Source of the DNA: Mantamonas sphyraenae
Lineage: Eukaryota > CRuMs > Mantamonadidae
DNA: 64,000 nt
NCBI GenBank assembly: GCA_026936335.1
Contig: JAPMXV010000009.1
Coordinates: 248,001-312,000 of the forward strand
Direction of reading: 5' to 3'
The notes under the pieces are model-generated. The model worked only from the letters and a program-made list of their open reading frames with translations, was not told the DNA's origin and did not search any database. Positions 54,540 to 63,240 of the stretch are shown here, piece after piece. Numbering within the stretch: position 1 is the first letter of the stretch; every line of letters begins with the position of its first letter. Position numbers and translations under genes: made by a program.

Positions 54540-56064
54540 ATGAGCCAGTTGACATTCCGGGACAATTTTTGGCAGGGGGGCTTCGACCCGTTGGTGCAGA
54601 CGTTGAAGGATGGGTCGGAGACGTGCAAAGCGCTGAGCCACTTTCTGGAGCAAAAGGCAAAGATTGAGACGGATGCCGGTGAGTTGACATTGGGAGGGAG
54701 GGAGGGATTGTTGGCATTGGGGTGACTGACGCGTTGGGAGGGAACAGCCAAACAGTTGATGAAGCTGTCAAAGTGCGGTCTGGGGGAAAAGGAATACGGG
54801 TGAGTTGTGGAGGGGTGATGATCGGAAGGAAAACACAGGATTGGAGGCTGACGCTGTGAGTTGCTCAGGTCGATGCAGGGGATGCTTGTGCACATCTGTC
54901 AAGAAGCTGCATCGGAGTCAAAGCAGAGGGCGGCGTATGCGACGTCGCTACAAGGGCTGGCGCAGGATGTGAAGGGGTTTGCGGACGAACAGAAGCCGCT
55001 GCGGAAGAAGCTTGTGAACGAGGTGCAAAAGGTGAACAAGGAGTATGTGGACACGAAGCACAAGGCGCAAAAGGCACATGACCGGTACTTTCGGGCGGCG
55101 AAGGAGTACGAGGCGGCCGGGAACACGTACGACCTGGCCCAAAACGGCGGGGCGGGAGTTGATGTCGGCAAGGTGCGTAGAGGAGGGGAAGGGGAAAGGA
55201 GGGGCGAAGGAGGGGCGTGGGGAGAGACTGCGGGCACTGACACAGAATGGAGGGTGGGTGTGTGCACACGATGGGTTGTGTGTGTGTGTGTGTGTCGGGT
55301 GATGTGTACAGGCGGAAAAGACGCTGCGAAAGTGCGAAAGCGATTCGAACGCCAAGGTGGCGGAGTATAACAAGCTGCTGACGCGGCTGGAGATGCTGAC
55401 GGAGAACCTGACGCGTACGATGGAGACGTGCTTTGACGAGTTTGAGGCGATGGAAAGGGAACGGTACCAGTATCTGCAGCAGCAGGCGAGTATGTACTGC
55501 TTGATCAGCGACAAGAACTACGAGCCATTGCAGGAGTACTTTCGGCAGACGAAAAACCTGGTGAACGAGTTTGACGCGGAAGAGTGCATGCAGCACTTTA
55601 TCGAGGCGAACGGGACAGGGCAGGAGCGGCCGGTGCCGATGGCGTTTGAACAATACCCGAGCAGGTACGGACCGGCGTTTGAACACGACAGCACGTACGT
55701 GCAGGGGAGCGTGCCACAAAGCTACGCAAACTACCCGGAGCCGTCGATGGAGGGAAGCAGCAGCGGCGGTGGGGGTGGAGACGGATACGGGTACGGGTAC
55801 GGATCGGGAGAAGCTGGAAACCGGGAGTCTGTGGCGTCTGTGGCATCTGTGGGCGGGCAAGAGGAGGCGTACTACGAAGCACCTACGGCTGTGGCGCAGG
55901 TGACTGCAGTGTATGCGTTTGAAGGACAAAACCAGGGGGAGCTGCCGCTGTACGAGGGAATGGTGGTGTACGTGACAGAGATGGACGACAGCGGATGGTG
56001 GTTTGGATATGATCCACAGAACCCGAGCTACGTGGGCATGTTTCCGAGCAATTATTGTCAGTGA
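54540..56064 (+). CDS. F-BAR and SH3 domain membrane-curvature protein
   Basis: Exons 54540-54678, 54748-54799, 54869-55172 and 55312-56064, all in phase, give 415 aa. I chose the ATG of MSQLTFRDNFWQGGF because F-BAR proteins begin this way (SFxDxFW). Residues 1-240 are the F-BAR helices, including LSKCGLGEKEYGS (FCH segment), KPLRKKLVNEVQKVNKEY and AKEYEAAGNTYDLAQ. Residues ~265-350 are disordered, with Gly-Tyr repeats. The last ~58 residues are an SH3 domain (VTAVYAFEGQNQGELPLYEG, then DDSGWWFGY and VGMFPSNY). Such proteins bend membranes and recruit WASP or dynamin in endocytosis or cytokinesis. All three introns contain CTGAC. Confidence 0.87.
55261..55311 (+). repeat. TG microsatellite next to a 3' splice site
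   Basis: A (TG)n run of about 16 nt (near 55277-55296) lies 15-35 nt before the acceptor GTGTACAG of F-BAR intron 3. It occupies the place of a pyrimidine tract. Confidence 0.6.
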
Positions 56065-56114
56065 GGTGTGCGGAGGGCGGTGGGGAAGCAAACAAAAACC
56101 GAGCAAATTGCCAG

Positions 56115-56844
56115 ATGGTGCGTGTTGTGAGAGGTGGGGGAGGTAGGGTGATGGCGGGGCCGGATGCTGACACGGGGATATGGGACGGTGGGTGGCGCGT
56201 GTAGTCTAAGGAAGAAGTGTCGGTAGACTCGTTTTTCGACCAGCTGCTGGCGAGGTGGGTTTTGCGTGCATTTCGGGCGCGGGTGGGGAGCGGAGAGGAG
56301 CTGACACGGGTGGTGGGAGACAGGGTGGATGATTTGGACGCAGTAGTTGTGACAGACAGGGACGGGGTTGTTGTGGCGACAGGTAGGGACAGAGCATGGG
56401 TGAGAGTGGGTGGAGGAGAGGAGGAAGAGGACGGGGAAAGGACGGATTGGAAAGGGAAGGCTGACGCGGACACGGGCACGATTGGAACGTATGTATCGCG
56501 TATACATGTATGTATGCGTATGTATGTATGCGTGTGTGTGTGTGTGGTGTGTGTGCACAGCGAGAAAGTCGACGTACGACGGGGAGGGGGAAACGGAGTT
56601 TGCCACGACGTTTGCAATGGCCAGCGAGCAGGCGAGCAAGTTGAAGATGGGGGAGAACAAGAGCATCACGTCGTTCTACCCGTCCAAAATGGTTGTGCAC
56701 GTGAACGCGGACCCGCTGATTGTGACGATGATTGCGCAGGCGTTTAGCAACGCGGGTCTGATGCTGGAGCTGGGTGAGGAGGTGTCTGCAGCGTTTGAGT
56801 CTGTCAAGGCGATTGTGGCAGAGGAGGAGACGGAGGAGGGATGA
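56115..56844 (+). CDS. LAMTOR3: Ragulator subunit LAMTOR3 (MP1)
   Basis: Three exons: the start codon alone (56115-56117, followed directly by a GTGCGT donor), 56205-56382 and 56561-56844, giving 154 aa (human 124). Exon 2 has no in-frame ATG, so an upstream exon is needed and the ATG-only exon fits in phase with MSKEEVSVDSFF. The roadblock/LC7 fold is seen in LDAVVVTDRDGVVVATA, then FATTFAMASEQASKLKMG (family: STFALATDQGSKLGL), NKSITSFYPSKMVVHVN, NADPLIVTMIAQAFSNAGLM and LELGEEVSAAF. LAMTOR3 pairs with LAMTOR2 in Ragulator, the lysosomal scaffold for Rag GTPases and TORC1. The intron branch sites are ATGCTGACAC and GGCTGACGCG. Confidence 0.88.
56480..56560 (+). repeat. TATG/TG repeat tract in LAMTOR3 intron 2
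   Basis: A degenerate (GTAT)n tract followed by (TG)n runs up to the acceptor GTGCACAG. There is no AG between the upstream CTGAC (about 56461) and the acceptor, roughly 100 nt. Confidence 0.6.
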
Positions 56845-56869
56845 ACCAATGCAATTGGCAAGGCCATGT

Positions 56870-57811
56870 TTACTCGCTGAGGATGCCCGAGTGGGAGATC
56901 TTGACGGCAGCCACAGGACGGTCGCGTCCGTCGGTCTTGCTGTTTTCGATCTGGCGGACGATGTCCATGCCCTCAACAACCTCGCCAAAGACAACGTGGC
57001 GTCCATCGAGCCACGAGGTCAGGACAGTGGTGATGAAAAACTGGCTGCCGTTGGTGTCGGGGCCAGCGTTGGCCATGCTGAGCAGACCGACCTTGTCGTG
57101 CTTGAGCTTGAAGTTTTCGTCGTCAAAGCGGTCGCCGTAGATGCTCTTGCCACCTGTGCCGTCGCCACGGGTAAAGTCGCCGCCCTGGATCATGAAGTTC
57201 TTGATCACACGGTGGAAGGTGGAGCCGGCGTAGCCCTCAGTGCCCTTGCGGGTGCCTGTGGGTGCGAACAGGGGTGAGTAATGGGTTGGGGGCGGGGGCA
57301 GGGGTGGGCAAGAAGGCACAGGCGAGGGCACTTGGACGTACAGAGCGTGGCAAAGTTCTTGACGGTGCGGGGAACGACGTCACCGTAGAGTCCAAAGACG
57401 ATGCGGCCTGTGGGAAAGGGGAGAGGAAGGGGGAGAGCGGGTGAGGGTGGGTGAGGGTGGGTGAGGGTGAGCAGGGTGAGTACGGGGAGAGGCAGGAGGC
57501 TGCGGCGCGGAAGTCGGTCGAGAGGGAAAAGGGCGGGTCGGAAAGGGACGGGGTAGGAGGAAGACACGGGCACGGGCATGGGAAAAGAGGGCGAGAGATC
57601 GACGGATGTACGTACCGGCATCCTTGCCGCCGATGGTGATGTCAAAGTAGACCTTCTGGGTGATCTTCTGTGGTGACGGTGAGGATCAGAAAGGATCAGC
57701 ATGGGGAGGGCGCCGTACAGGAGAACAGGGCCAACGTCAACATACGGCAGCGTCTGCGGAAGCAGCGACGAGGAGGATGGTTGCGAGGAGAAGCAGAACC
57801 TTGGTGTTCAT
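56870..57811 (-). CDS. ER/secretory cyclophilin (peptidyl-prolyl isomerase, CypB-like)
   Basis: Exons 57811-57746, 57667-57616, 57408-57343 and 57255-56870 give 189 aa. Residues 1-22 ([20 protein letters not shown]) are a signal peptide. The cyclophilin domain follows: [53 protein letters not shown] with the catalytic Arg in [30 protein letters not shown] and [12 protein letters not shown]. The active-site residues R, F, Q and W are all present. It ends HSGILSE without a KDEL-type signal, so it is either retained by a partner or secreted. Introns are C-rich on the sense strand. Only 25 bp separate its stop from the LAMTOR3 stop. Confidence 0.93.
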
Positions 57812-57991
57812 GGTGGACGTTGTGAAAAAGGGGAAGGGTTCTATTGAGTTGCGCGGCGTGGGAGAGCGCGGCGTGGGCAACGATTTCTTTCGAGAACGAC
57901 TGCGACCGCACGGCTCTTGCTGATTGTCTCGTTGTTCAGCCACACCATCACCGAGTGCCAGGGAGTTGAAGAAGCCACACACACATTGAGG
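57812..57991. promoter_or_regulatory. Shared divergent upstream region, cyclophilin / MsrA
   Basis: 180 bp, the longest divergent spacer here. It shows GGCGTGGGAGAGCGCGGCGTGGG (a direct repeat of GGCGTGGG, about 57857-57879). The MsrA frame is open into it but has no other ATG. Confidence 0.3.
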
Positions 57992-58534
57992 ATGTCGTCG
58001 AACGAAAGCGAGATTGCGACGTTTGGGAGCGGGTGCTTTTGGTGCACGGAAGGAGTGTTCCAGCTGGTGAAGGGAGTGAGCCAGGTGCTGCCAGGGTACA
58101 TGGGCGGAGAGACGGAAAACCCAACGTACGAGGAGGTGTGCTCGGGCAAGACCGGGCACGCAGAGTGCGCGCAGCTGACGTTTGACCCAAGCGTGGTGAC
58201 GTACGAGGAGTTGCTGGACGTGTTTTTCCACGTGCACGACCCCACGCAGCTGAACCGACAGGGCAACGATGTGGGCACGCAGTACCGCAGCGCCATCTTT
58301 TACCACTCTGCGGAGCAGAAGGAGGCGGCGGAGGCGGTTGCGGCGAAACTCGCCGACGAGTTTTCCGGCAAGATTGTGACGGAAATCACCGAGGCAAGCA
58401 CGTTCTATCCGGCCGAGGACTACCACCAGGACTATCTGAACAACAACCCGGACAACGGGTACTGCAAGTTTGTGGTGCAGCCCAAGGTGAACAAGTTCAA
58501 GAAGCAGTTCACGGACAAGCTGAAGGATGCTTGA
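57992..58534 (+). CDS. MSRA: Peptide methionine sulfoxide reductase MsrA
   Basis: Single exon, 180 aa, start MSSNESEIATFGSG. The active site is GCFWCTEGVF, with the catalytic Cys near residue 16; GYMGGETENPTYEEVCSGKTGHAE is the substrate-binding part; HDPTQLNRQGNDVGTQYRSA and FYPAEDYHQDYL complete the MsrA signature. The enzyme reduces methionine-S-sulfoxide in proteins and free form. There is no signal peptide and the N-terminal extension is short, so it is probably cytosolic. There is no MsrB fusion. The C-terminal tail is lysine-rich with one Cys (YCKF), a possible resolving residue. Confidence 0.95.
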   Translation: MSSNESEIATFGSGCFWCTEGVFQLVKGVSQVLPGYMGGETENPTYEEVCSGKTGHAECAQLTFDPSVVTYEELLDVFFHVHDPTQLNRQGNDVGTQYRSAIFYHSAEQKEAAEAVAAKLADEFSGKIVTEITEASTFYPAEDYHQDYLNNNPDNGYCKFVVQPKVNKFKKQFTDKLKDA

Positions 58535-58601
58535 AGCTGTTGGTGAGGCGGGCTGTGCGATGGATGGATGCAGGATGCACGATGATGCACGGTTAGGAGC
58601 T

Positions 58602-59153
58602 TTACTTTTTGGTGAGGCGTCGTCGGCCTGTGCCTCGCCCAGGCGGACGCGGTTTGTTGAACTTTGGTTTTTCTGTTGAGACGGAGGCCTCTTGGTTGCG
58701 CTCTGTGTCACGGTCACGACCTGCGTCGTAGTTTGCGCCACTGGCCTTTTTCACGGTGGCATTGATGGCGTCGCTGGCAAGGTCCTCGAGGTCAGAGGCC
58801 TGCAGCTCGACGTGAAACTTGCCCGAGATGGGGCCTGTGACACTGGCCGAAGCGGAGGTGGCCTTTGCCTTGGCCATGGTGGGAGCGGCGTCGGGGATCC
58901 AGGCAATCCAGACATACTTCCAGCGCACAGCCTCCTTGTCGTCTTCCTGGCGCAGGCGGAGGTAGGCGCAGCGGACCTCGTCGGCTGGGAGAGCCTCGGT
59001 GAGGGCCACGAGGCCGCCCTCTCCTTGTGTCTCTGGGACAAGGAGCTCCAGGTTGTCGCTGTCCTGGGCAAAGGTGGCCCAGTCGACGGAGCCCTGCTCG
59101 TCACGGACGGCCTCGATGGAGTCGGAAATGTCTTGAGCGAGGGAGGAGGACAT
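58602..59153 (-). CDS. COTL1: Coactosin-like ADF-H domain actin-binding protein
   Basis: Single exon, 183 aa, start MSSSLAQDISDSIEAVRD. Residues 1-140 match the coactosin order: EQGSVDWATFAQDSDNLELL, EVRCAYLRLRQ, KYVWIAWIP, then ASDAINATVKKASGANYDAG, which closely resembles the coactosin ending KKAGGANYDA. Coactosins bind F-actin and counteract capping. The last ~40 residues form an added basic tail (KPKFNKPRPPGRGTGRRRL) not found in animal coactosin. The start codon is 48 bp from the next gene's start. Confidence 0.85.
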   Translation of the reverse strand: MSSSLAQDISDSIEAVRDEQGSVDWATFAQDSDNLELLVPETQGEGGLVALTEALPADEVRCAYLRLRQEDDKEAVRWKYVWIAWIPDAAPTMAKAKATSASASVTGPISGKFHVELQASDLEDLASDAINATVKKASGANYDAGRDRDTERNQEASVSTEKPKFNKPRPPGRGTGRRRLTKK

Positions 59154-59201
59154 TTGCAGTGGGCGAGGGCGAGCAGGGAGCCAACGGGATCCCAGACGAG
59201 A
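59154..59201. promoter_or_regulatory. Shared divergent upstream region, coactosin / glycoprotein
   Basis: 48 bp between start codons, GA-rich on the plus strand (GGGCGAGGGCGAGCAGGGAG). No TATA box seen. Confidence 0.35.
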
Positions 59202-60944
59202 ATGCGCTTTGCGGTTGTGCTGTTGGGAGTGGTGCTGTGTGTAGCAGTTGCTCTCGGGGCAGGAGACACGGGCCGGCAAATGCAGGAGGTGGCTGAGGCT
59301 GTGCGTGCGCAGCCAAAGGCCGGCGAGGTAGCCGGGAGGCTCTTTGGCGTGCTGGTGGGCGAGGTGGAGGACAGTGCACAGGTGGAAGAGAGCGACAAGA
59401 ACGACGCTTTTGTGTCTGTGCTTCACGACACTCTGGACGCAGTGGGGCGACTGATGCGCATGGGCAAGCGGCGGGCGGAAGGAGGCAGCGCCGAAGGGAA
59501 AGCCAAGGTGCTGCGCTCTCGGCCGGCGTACTACGAGGTGAGCGAGGAGAATGAGGCGGCAGAGGTAGCACGTCAGCGGGAAGAGCAAAAGGCGCATCAT
59601 CATAAGCGGGAGGCGGTGGAGTTGGCCCGGATGATGGTGCCGGAAGACGGTGCCGAGCCGAAAGAGGAGACTTTTGCTCCGGCGTGCCATCTCGACGCTG
59701 AACCGTGTCCAGACGCGCTGTTTCGGCTGTACTGCACGGTGATTGGGTACGGGAAGCTGGTGGAAATCAAGTCGAACGTGACGATTTGCAGCCCGGCGGG
59801 AGTGAACTGCACCTTGCCTGCGAACTGCACGCTGCAGGACGCGCTGAGCGGCACGGGAGGGAATGGAACGAACTGTTCGCTGCCTGCTGGTTGCCAGGCA
59901 GTGAACGGAACGTCGGGAGGGAGCAGCGGAGGGAGCAGCGGAGGGAGCAGCGGAGGGAGCAGCGGCAGCTGGAATGTGACGGATTGCAACACTGTGAACG
60001 GGACGACCGTGTGCAAGAACTGCAGCGCAGGCATGAACGGAACGCTTGTGTGCAGCAACGTGACAGTGAATTGCAGCACAGTAGGCAACGGGACAACTGT
60101 GTGCAGCCACAACAGCACGACGGGAGGAAACAACGCCACGGAGCTTGTGTGTCGGGTACAGACGCTGGTGTCTCTGGAGTGCGACTGCCCGATTGGGTTT
60201 GAGGGTCGCTATTGCACATATCTGCGTCCGTTCCAGTGCCAGCTGCAGCGAAGGGCGCCGATGCGGCAGTGCGAGACGCGGTCGACGGCAAACAACAACC
60301 ACCTGCTGGACACGGATCCACGATGCGTGCAGGTGGACGACGGGGCGCAGTTGACTGTGGCGCACACATTGAACTGCACATACCTGCAGCGCACGCGAGA
60401 GACGGTGACGGGCAAGGCGACCCACACACCGACAGCGACTCAGCGCGGCAACGAGTTTGCCTTTTACTCGTCCAGCCTGACACCGTTGCCTGTGTTCCAG
60501 TGGAAGTTTTTCAACTTTTTCGCGCTTGGGGACGAGCGAGGCGTGACGACGTCGCGTCTGACGGCGAGGCAGTTTGTGGGACTGGATCCGATTGAAACGC
60601 AGGTGGATCTGGGCGCGCTGCCAGCCGAGTTTTACGCAGGGGGCAGGTTGTACATGGAGTCTGGGCTGCAACGGCGAGCGTACTACCGTGAGTCGTCGCT
60701 GACGGCGAGCACCAATGTATTCTACAGCGCGGGCTGGGACGGTGTGTTTGTGGACACAAAGACGGGGAGCGGGCGCGGGCAAGTGTACCGCCGGGAAGTG
60801 GTGTTTGTGGTGCCCACATGGGTGTGGGTGGCCCTGGGAGTGATTGTGTTTGCATCTGCGTTGCTGTGGCAGCGGTGGAAGGTGCGTCGAGAGCGGGAGG
60901 AGCGAAAAGAGGTGGACAGGCGGATGCGCAAAGAGGCCGAGTGA
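59202..60944 (+). CDS. Type I membrane glycoprotein, unrecognised
   Basis: Single exon, 580 aa. Residues 1-19 (MRFAVVLLGVVLCVAVALG) are a signal peptide and a TM helix lies near residues 541-562 (VVFVVPTWVWVALGVIVFAS), followed by a short basic-acidic tail. The luminal part has a helical stretch (20-150), then a Cys-rich region (about 165-330) with some 15 N-glycosylation sequons (NVT, NCT, NCS, NGT and others) and a GGSS repeat. One EGF-like half-module (CDCPIGFEGRYC) and a folded region before the membrane complete it. It is probably a cell-surface or lysosomal coat protein or receptor. No known family recognised. Confidence 0.7.
   Translation: MRFAVVLLGVVLCVAVALGAGDTGRQMQEVAEAVRAQPKAGEVAGRLFGVLVGEVEDSAQVEESDKNDAFVSVLHDTLDAVGRLMRMGKRRAEGGSAEGKAKVLRSRPAYYEVSEENEAAEVARQREEQKAHHHKREAVELARMMVPEDGAEPKEETFAPACHLDAEPCPDALFRLYCTVIGYGKLVEIKSNVTICSPAGVNCTLPANCTLQDALSGTGGNGTNCSLPAGCQAVNGTSGGSSGGSSGGSSGGSSGSWNVTDCNTVNGTTVCKNCSAGMNGTLVCSNVTVNCSTVGNGTTVCSHNSTTGGNNATELVCRVQTLVSLECDCPIGFEGRYCTYLRPFQCQLQRRAPMRQCETRSTANNNHLLDTDPRCVQVDDGAQLTVAHTLNCTYLQRTRETVTGKATHTPTATQRGNEFAFYSSSLTPLPVFQWKFFNFFALGDERGVTTSRLTARQFVGLDPIETQVDLGALPAEFYAGGRLYMESGLQRRAYYRESSLTASTNVFYSAGWDGVFVDTKTGSGRGQVYRREVVFVVPTWVWVALGVIVFASALLWQRWKVRREREERKEVDRRMRKEAE
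59919..59972 (+). repeat. 12-bp tandem repeat encoding GGSS
   Basis: About four perfect copies of GGAGGGAGCAGC encode Ser-Gly-Gly-Ser linkers in the glycoprotein. The perfect copies suggest recent slippage. Confidence 0.8.
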
Positions 60945-60986
60945 AGGAGGGGGGGCGAAAGGGAAACAAGGATGGATTGATTTGTC

Positions 60987-62572
60987 CTAGACGCTGAGAG
61001 CCTCGACGCTGGTGCTGCCAAGGGCATCCTTGTACGTTTCCAGGATGGGGTCGACGTCGTCGGCAACAAACTCGTCGACCTGCTGGGGCGCACGGCCAAC
61101 AAATTTGGAGGCATCGAGAATGTCGTCGAGGTGGTCGTGGACTGCGGCAAAGGCGTCGTCGCCGCGGATGCGATCGAGGAGGTCGTTGTCGCCTCCCTGC
61201 TCCTTGACAACCTTTGCAGCTTTCATGGAGTGAACACGGATGAGTTCGTGCAGCTCCTGGCGATCGCCTCCGGCCTTGACACATGCCATGAGGATGTTTT
61301 CGGTGGCCATAAAGGGCAGCTCGGCCTGGATGTGCTTGTCGATGACCTTGGGATAGACAGCGAGGCCGTCGAGGACGTTGCAGAGGGTGCCGAGGACGAC
61401 ATCGATGCCGAGGAAGGCCTGGGGCAGGACCATGCGGCGGTTGGCACTGTCGTCGAGGGTGCGCTCGAGCCACTGGTTGCTGTGGGTCTGTTGGGTGTTG
61501 TCGACGAGAGACATGACATAGCGGGCGAGACTGCAGATGCGCTCAGAGCGCATGGGGTTGCGCTTGTAGGCCATGGCACTGGAGCCGATTTGGGACTTGC
61601 CAAACGGCTCCTCGATCTCCTTCATGTGTTGCAGGAGACGGATGTCGCCGCACAGCTTGTAGGCGCTTTGGGCAATGCCGCAGAGGACAGCGAGGACTTT
61701 GTAGTCGAGCTTGCGGGTATAGGTCTGGCCAGTGACGGAGAGAGTGGACTTGAAGCCGAGCTGTGGGGGGTCGGGGCTGGTTTGAGCAAACGCGACGAGA
61801 CAAGTGAAAATTGAGGGAAAAGGGCGAAAAGGAAAGGGGGTGGGAGACGTACGAGTTCGGCAAAGCGGGCATCCAGCTTCTTGACGGCGTCGTGATCGTT
61901 GTTGAGAAGCTCGAGGTAGGAGGCCTGGGTGCCGGTGGTGCCCTTGACGCCGCGGAGGGGGAGGGTGTCGATGAGGTGGAGGACGTCGTCGAGGTCGAGA
62001 AGGAGATCCTGACACCACAGGGTGGCCCGTTTGCCAACCGTGGTGAGCTGGGCAGGCTGCAGATGGGTGAAGCCAAGGGTGGGCAGGTCCTTGTACTCGA
62101 GGGCAAAGTCGCGAAGCAGAGAGATGGCCTTGAGGAGTTTGTTGCGGACAAGCTTGAGGCCCTGGTGCATCTGGACGAGAGTGCTGTTCTCTTGGACAAA
62201 GGCACTGGTTGCGCCGAGGTGGATGACGCCCTTGGCACCAGGCACAGTGAGCTGCAAGCCAAAGGCGTGGACGTGGGCCATGACGTCGTGGCGGACTTCC
62301 TTCTCCTTTTCCTCGGCTTCACGGAAGTTGATGTCGTCTGCATGAGCCTCCATGTCGTCGATCATCTCCTGGGTGATCTGTTCGATGCCGGCTTCCATCT
62401 CTACGGTGGCCAGGGTGATCCACATGCGGCGCCACAGTGAAAAGGTGTTTTGAGGAGAAAACACATAGCTCATCTCCTTGGAGCTGTAGCGGGAGACGAG
62501 TGGGTTCTCGTAGGTGATGCGCGAGTCACTGGAGTCGAGGTCTGCGGACGAGGCGGATGAAGAGGAGGCCAT
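60987..62572 (-). CDS. ADSL: Adenylosuccinate lyase
   Basis: Exons 62572-61853 and 61760-60987 give 497 aa, start [18 protein letters not shown]. Landmarks: [19 protein letters not shown] near the N-terminus; [36 protein letters not shown], with the catalytic His in [21 protein letters not shown]; and the fumarase-superfamily signature [15 protein letters not shown] carrying the catalytic serine loop. It acts twice in purine synthesis, cleaving SAICAR and adenylosuccinate to release fumarate, in the cytosol. The intron is 92 nt, C-rich on the sense strand. All conserved blocks are intact. Confidence 0.95.
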
Positions 62573-62640
62573 GGGAGAGTTTGGGTGGTGACGTGCGCGG
62601 CGCTGCGCAAGGCGAGGCACGGGATCAAGAAAGAGGGAGC
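62573..62640. promoter_or_regulatory. Shared divergent upstream region, ADSL / RPC9
   Basis: 68 bp between start codons. It contains GGTGACGTGCGCGGCGC, with a TGACGT half-site of the CRE/bZIP type. Two housekeeping genes share it. Confidence 0.35.
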
Positions 62641-63240
62641 ATGAGTGAAGAGGCACAAGACGAGTTGCAGCATGTGACCAACGCAGAGGCGTACGCGTTT
62701 CTGCAGCACTCGCATGAGGAGCGTGTGAAACGGTACCAGCGCCGAGGACTGGCGCCAAAGCGGGCGAAGCGGAACCTGCAGAACGTGGACTACGCGGCGG
62801 AACTGGCGCTGTCGTACACGGAAACGCTGGAAGCGTGTGACGGGGACGCACCAAGCGTGCGCGTAGAGGCGTTCTTGGCAGCACTGGCGAAGGAGGGGCT
62901 GGATGAGGAGCTGACGTCGGAGGACCGGCTGCAGCTGGTAAACTACAGGCCACAGAACGTGACGGAGCTGGGGGTGTTGCTGCCGCATGTGAAGCGAACC
63001 CACGGGGACGGTCGGATGCAGCGGATTGTGGCGTTGGTGGTGGAGATTCTGCATCCGGCGCCGCCAACGAGGGGCGACGAGGGGGAGAGTGATGAGGAGG
63101 AGGAGGAAGGGGAGGAGGAGGAAGAGGAGGGAGCGGAAGGGGAGGGGGGGAGTGGTGATGAGGACGAGGATGATGGGATGGTCGTGGAGGAGACGGAACT
63201 TGTCAGCGAAGATGGGAAAGGTGGGGGATGTGGTCGGTGA
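62641..63240 (+). CDS. CRCP: RNA polymerase III subunit RPC9 (Rpc17/CRCP)
   Basis: Single exon, 199 aa, start MSEEAQDELQHVTNAEAY. The Rpb4-like fold of RPC9 is seen as NAEAYAFLQHSHEERVKRYQ, RNLQNVDYAAELALSYTE, VRVEAFLAALAKEGLDEELT, EDRLQLVNYRPQNVTEL and MQRIVALVVEIL. RPC9 pairs with RPC8 as the Pol III stalk that helps initiation. Human RPC9 is 148 aa; the excess here is an acidic C-terminal tail (Glu/Asp runs from about residue 145). The last residues (GKGGGCGR) result from a five-G run. The downstream duplicate has four G and would end in an acidic GGDVVGEDDEG, so this copy looks frameshifted at its end. Confidence 0.85.
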   Translation: MSEEAQDELQHVTNAEAYAFLQHSHEERVKRYQRRGLAPKRAKRNLQNVDYAAELALSYTETLEACDGDAPSVRVEAFLAALAKEGLDEELTSEDRLQLVNYRPQNVTELGVLLPHVKRTHGDGRMQRIVALVVEILHPAPPTRGDEGESDEEEEEGEEEEEEGAEGEGGSGDEDEDDGMVVEETELVSEDGKGGGCGR

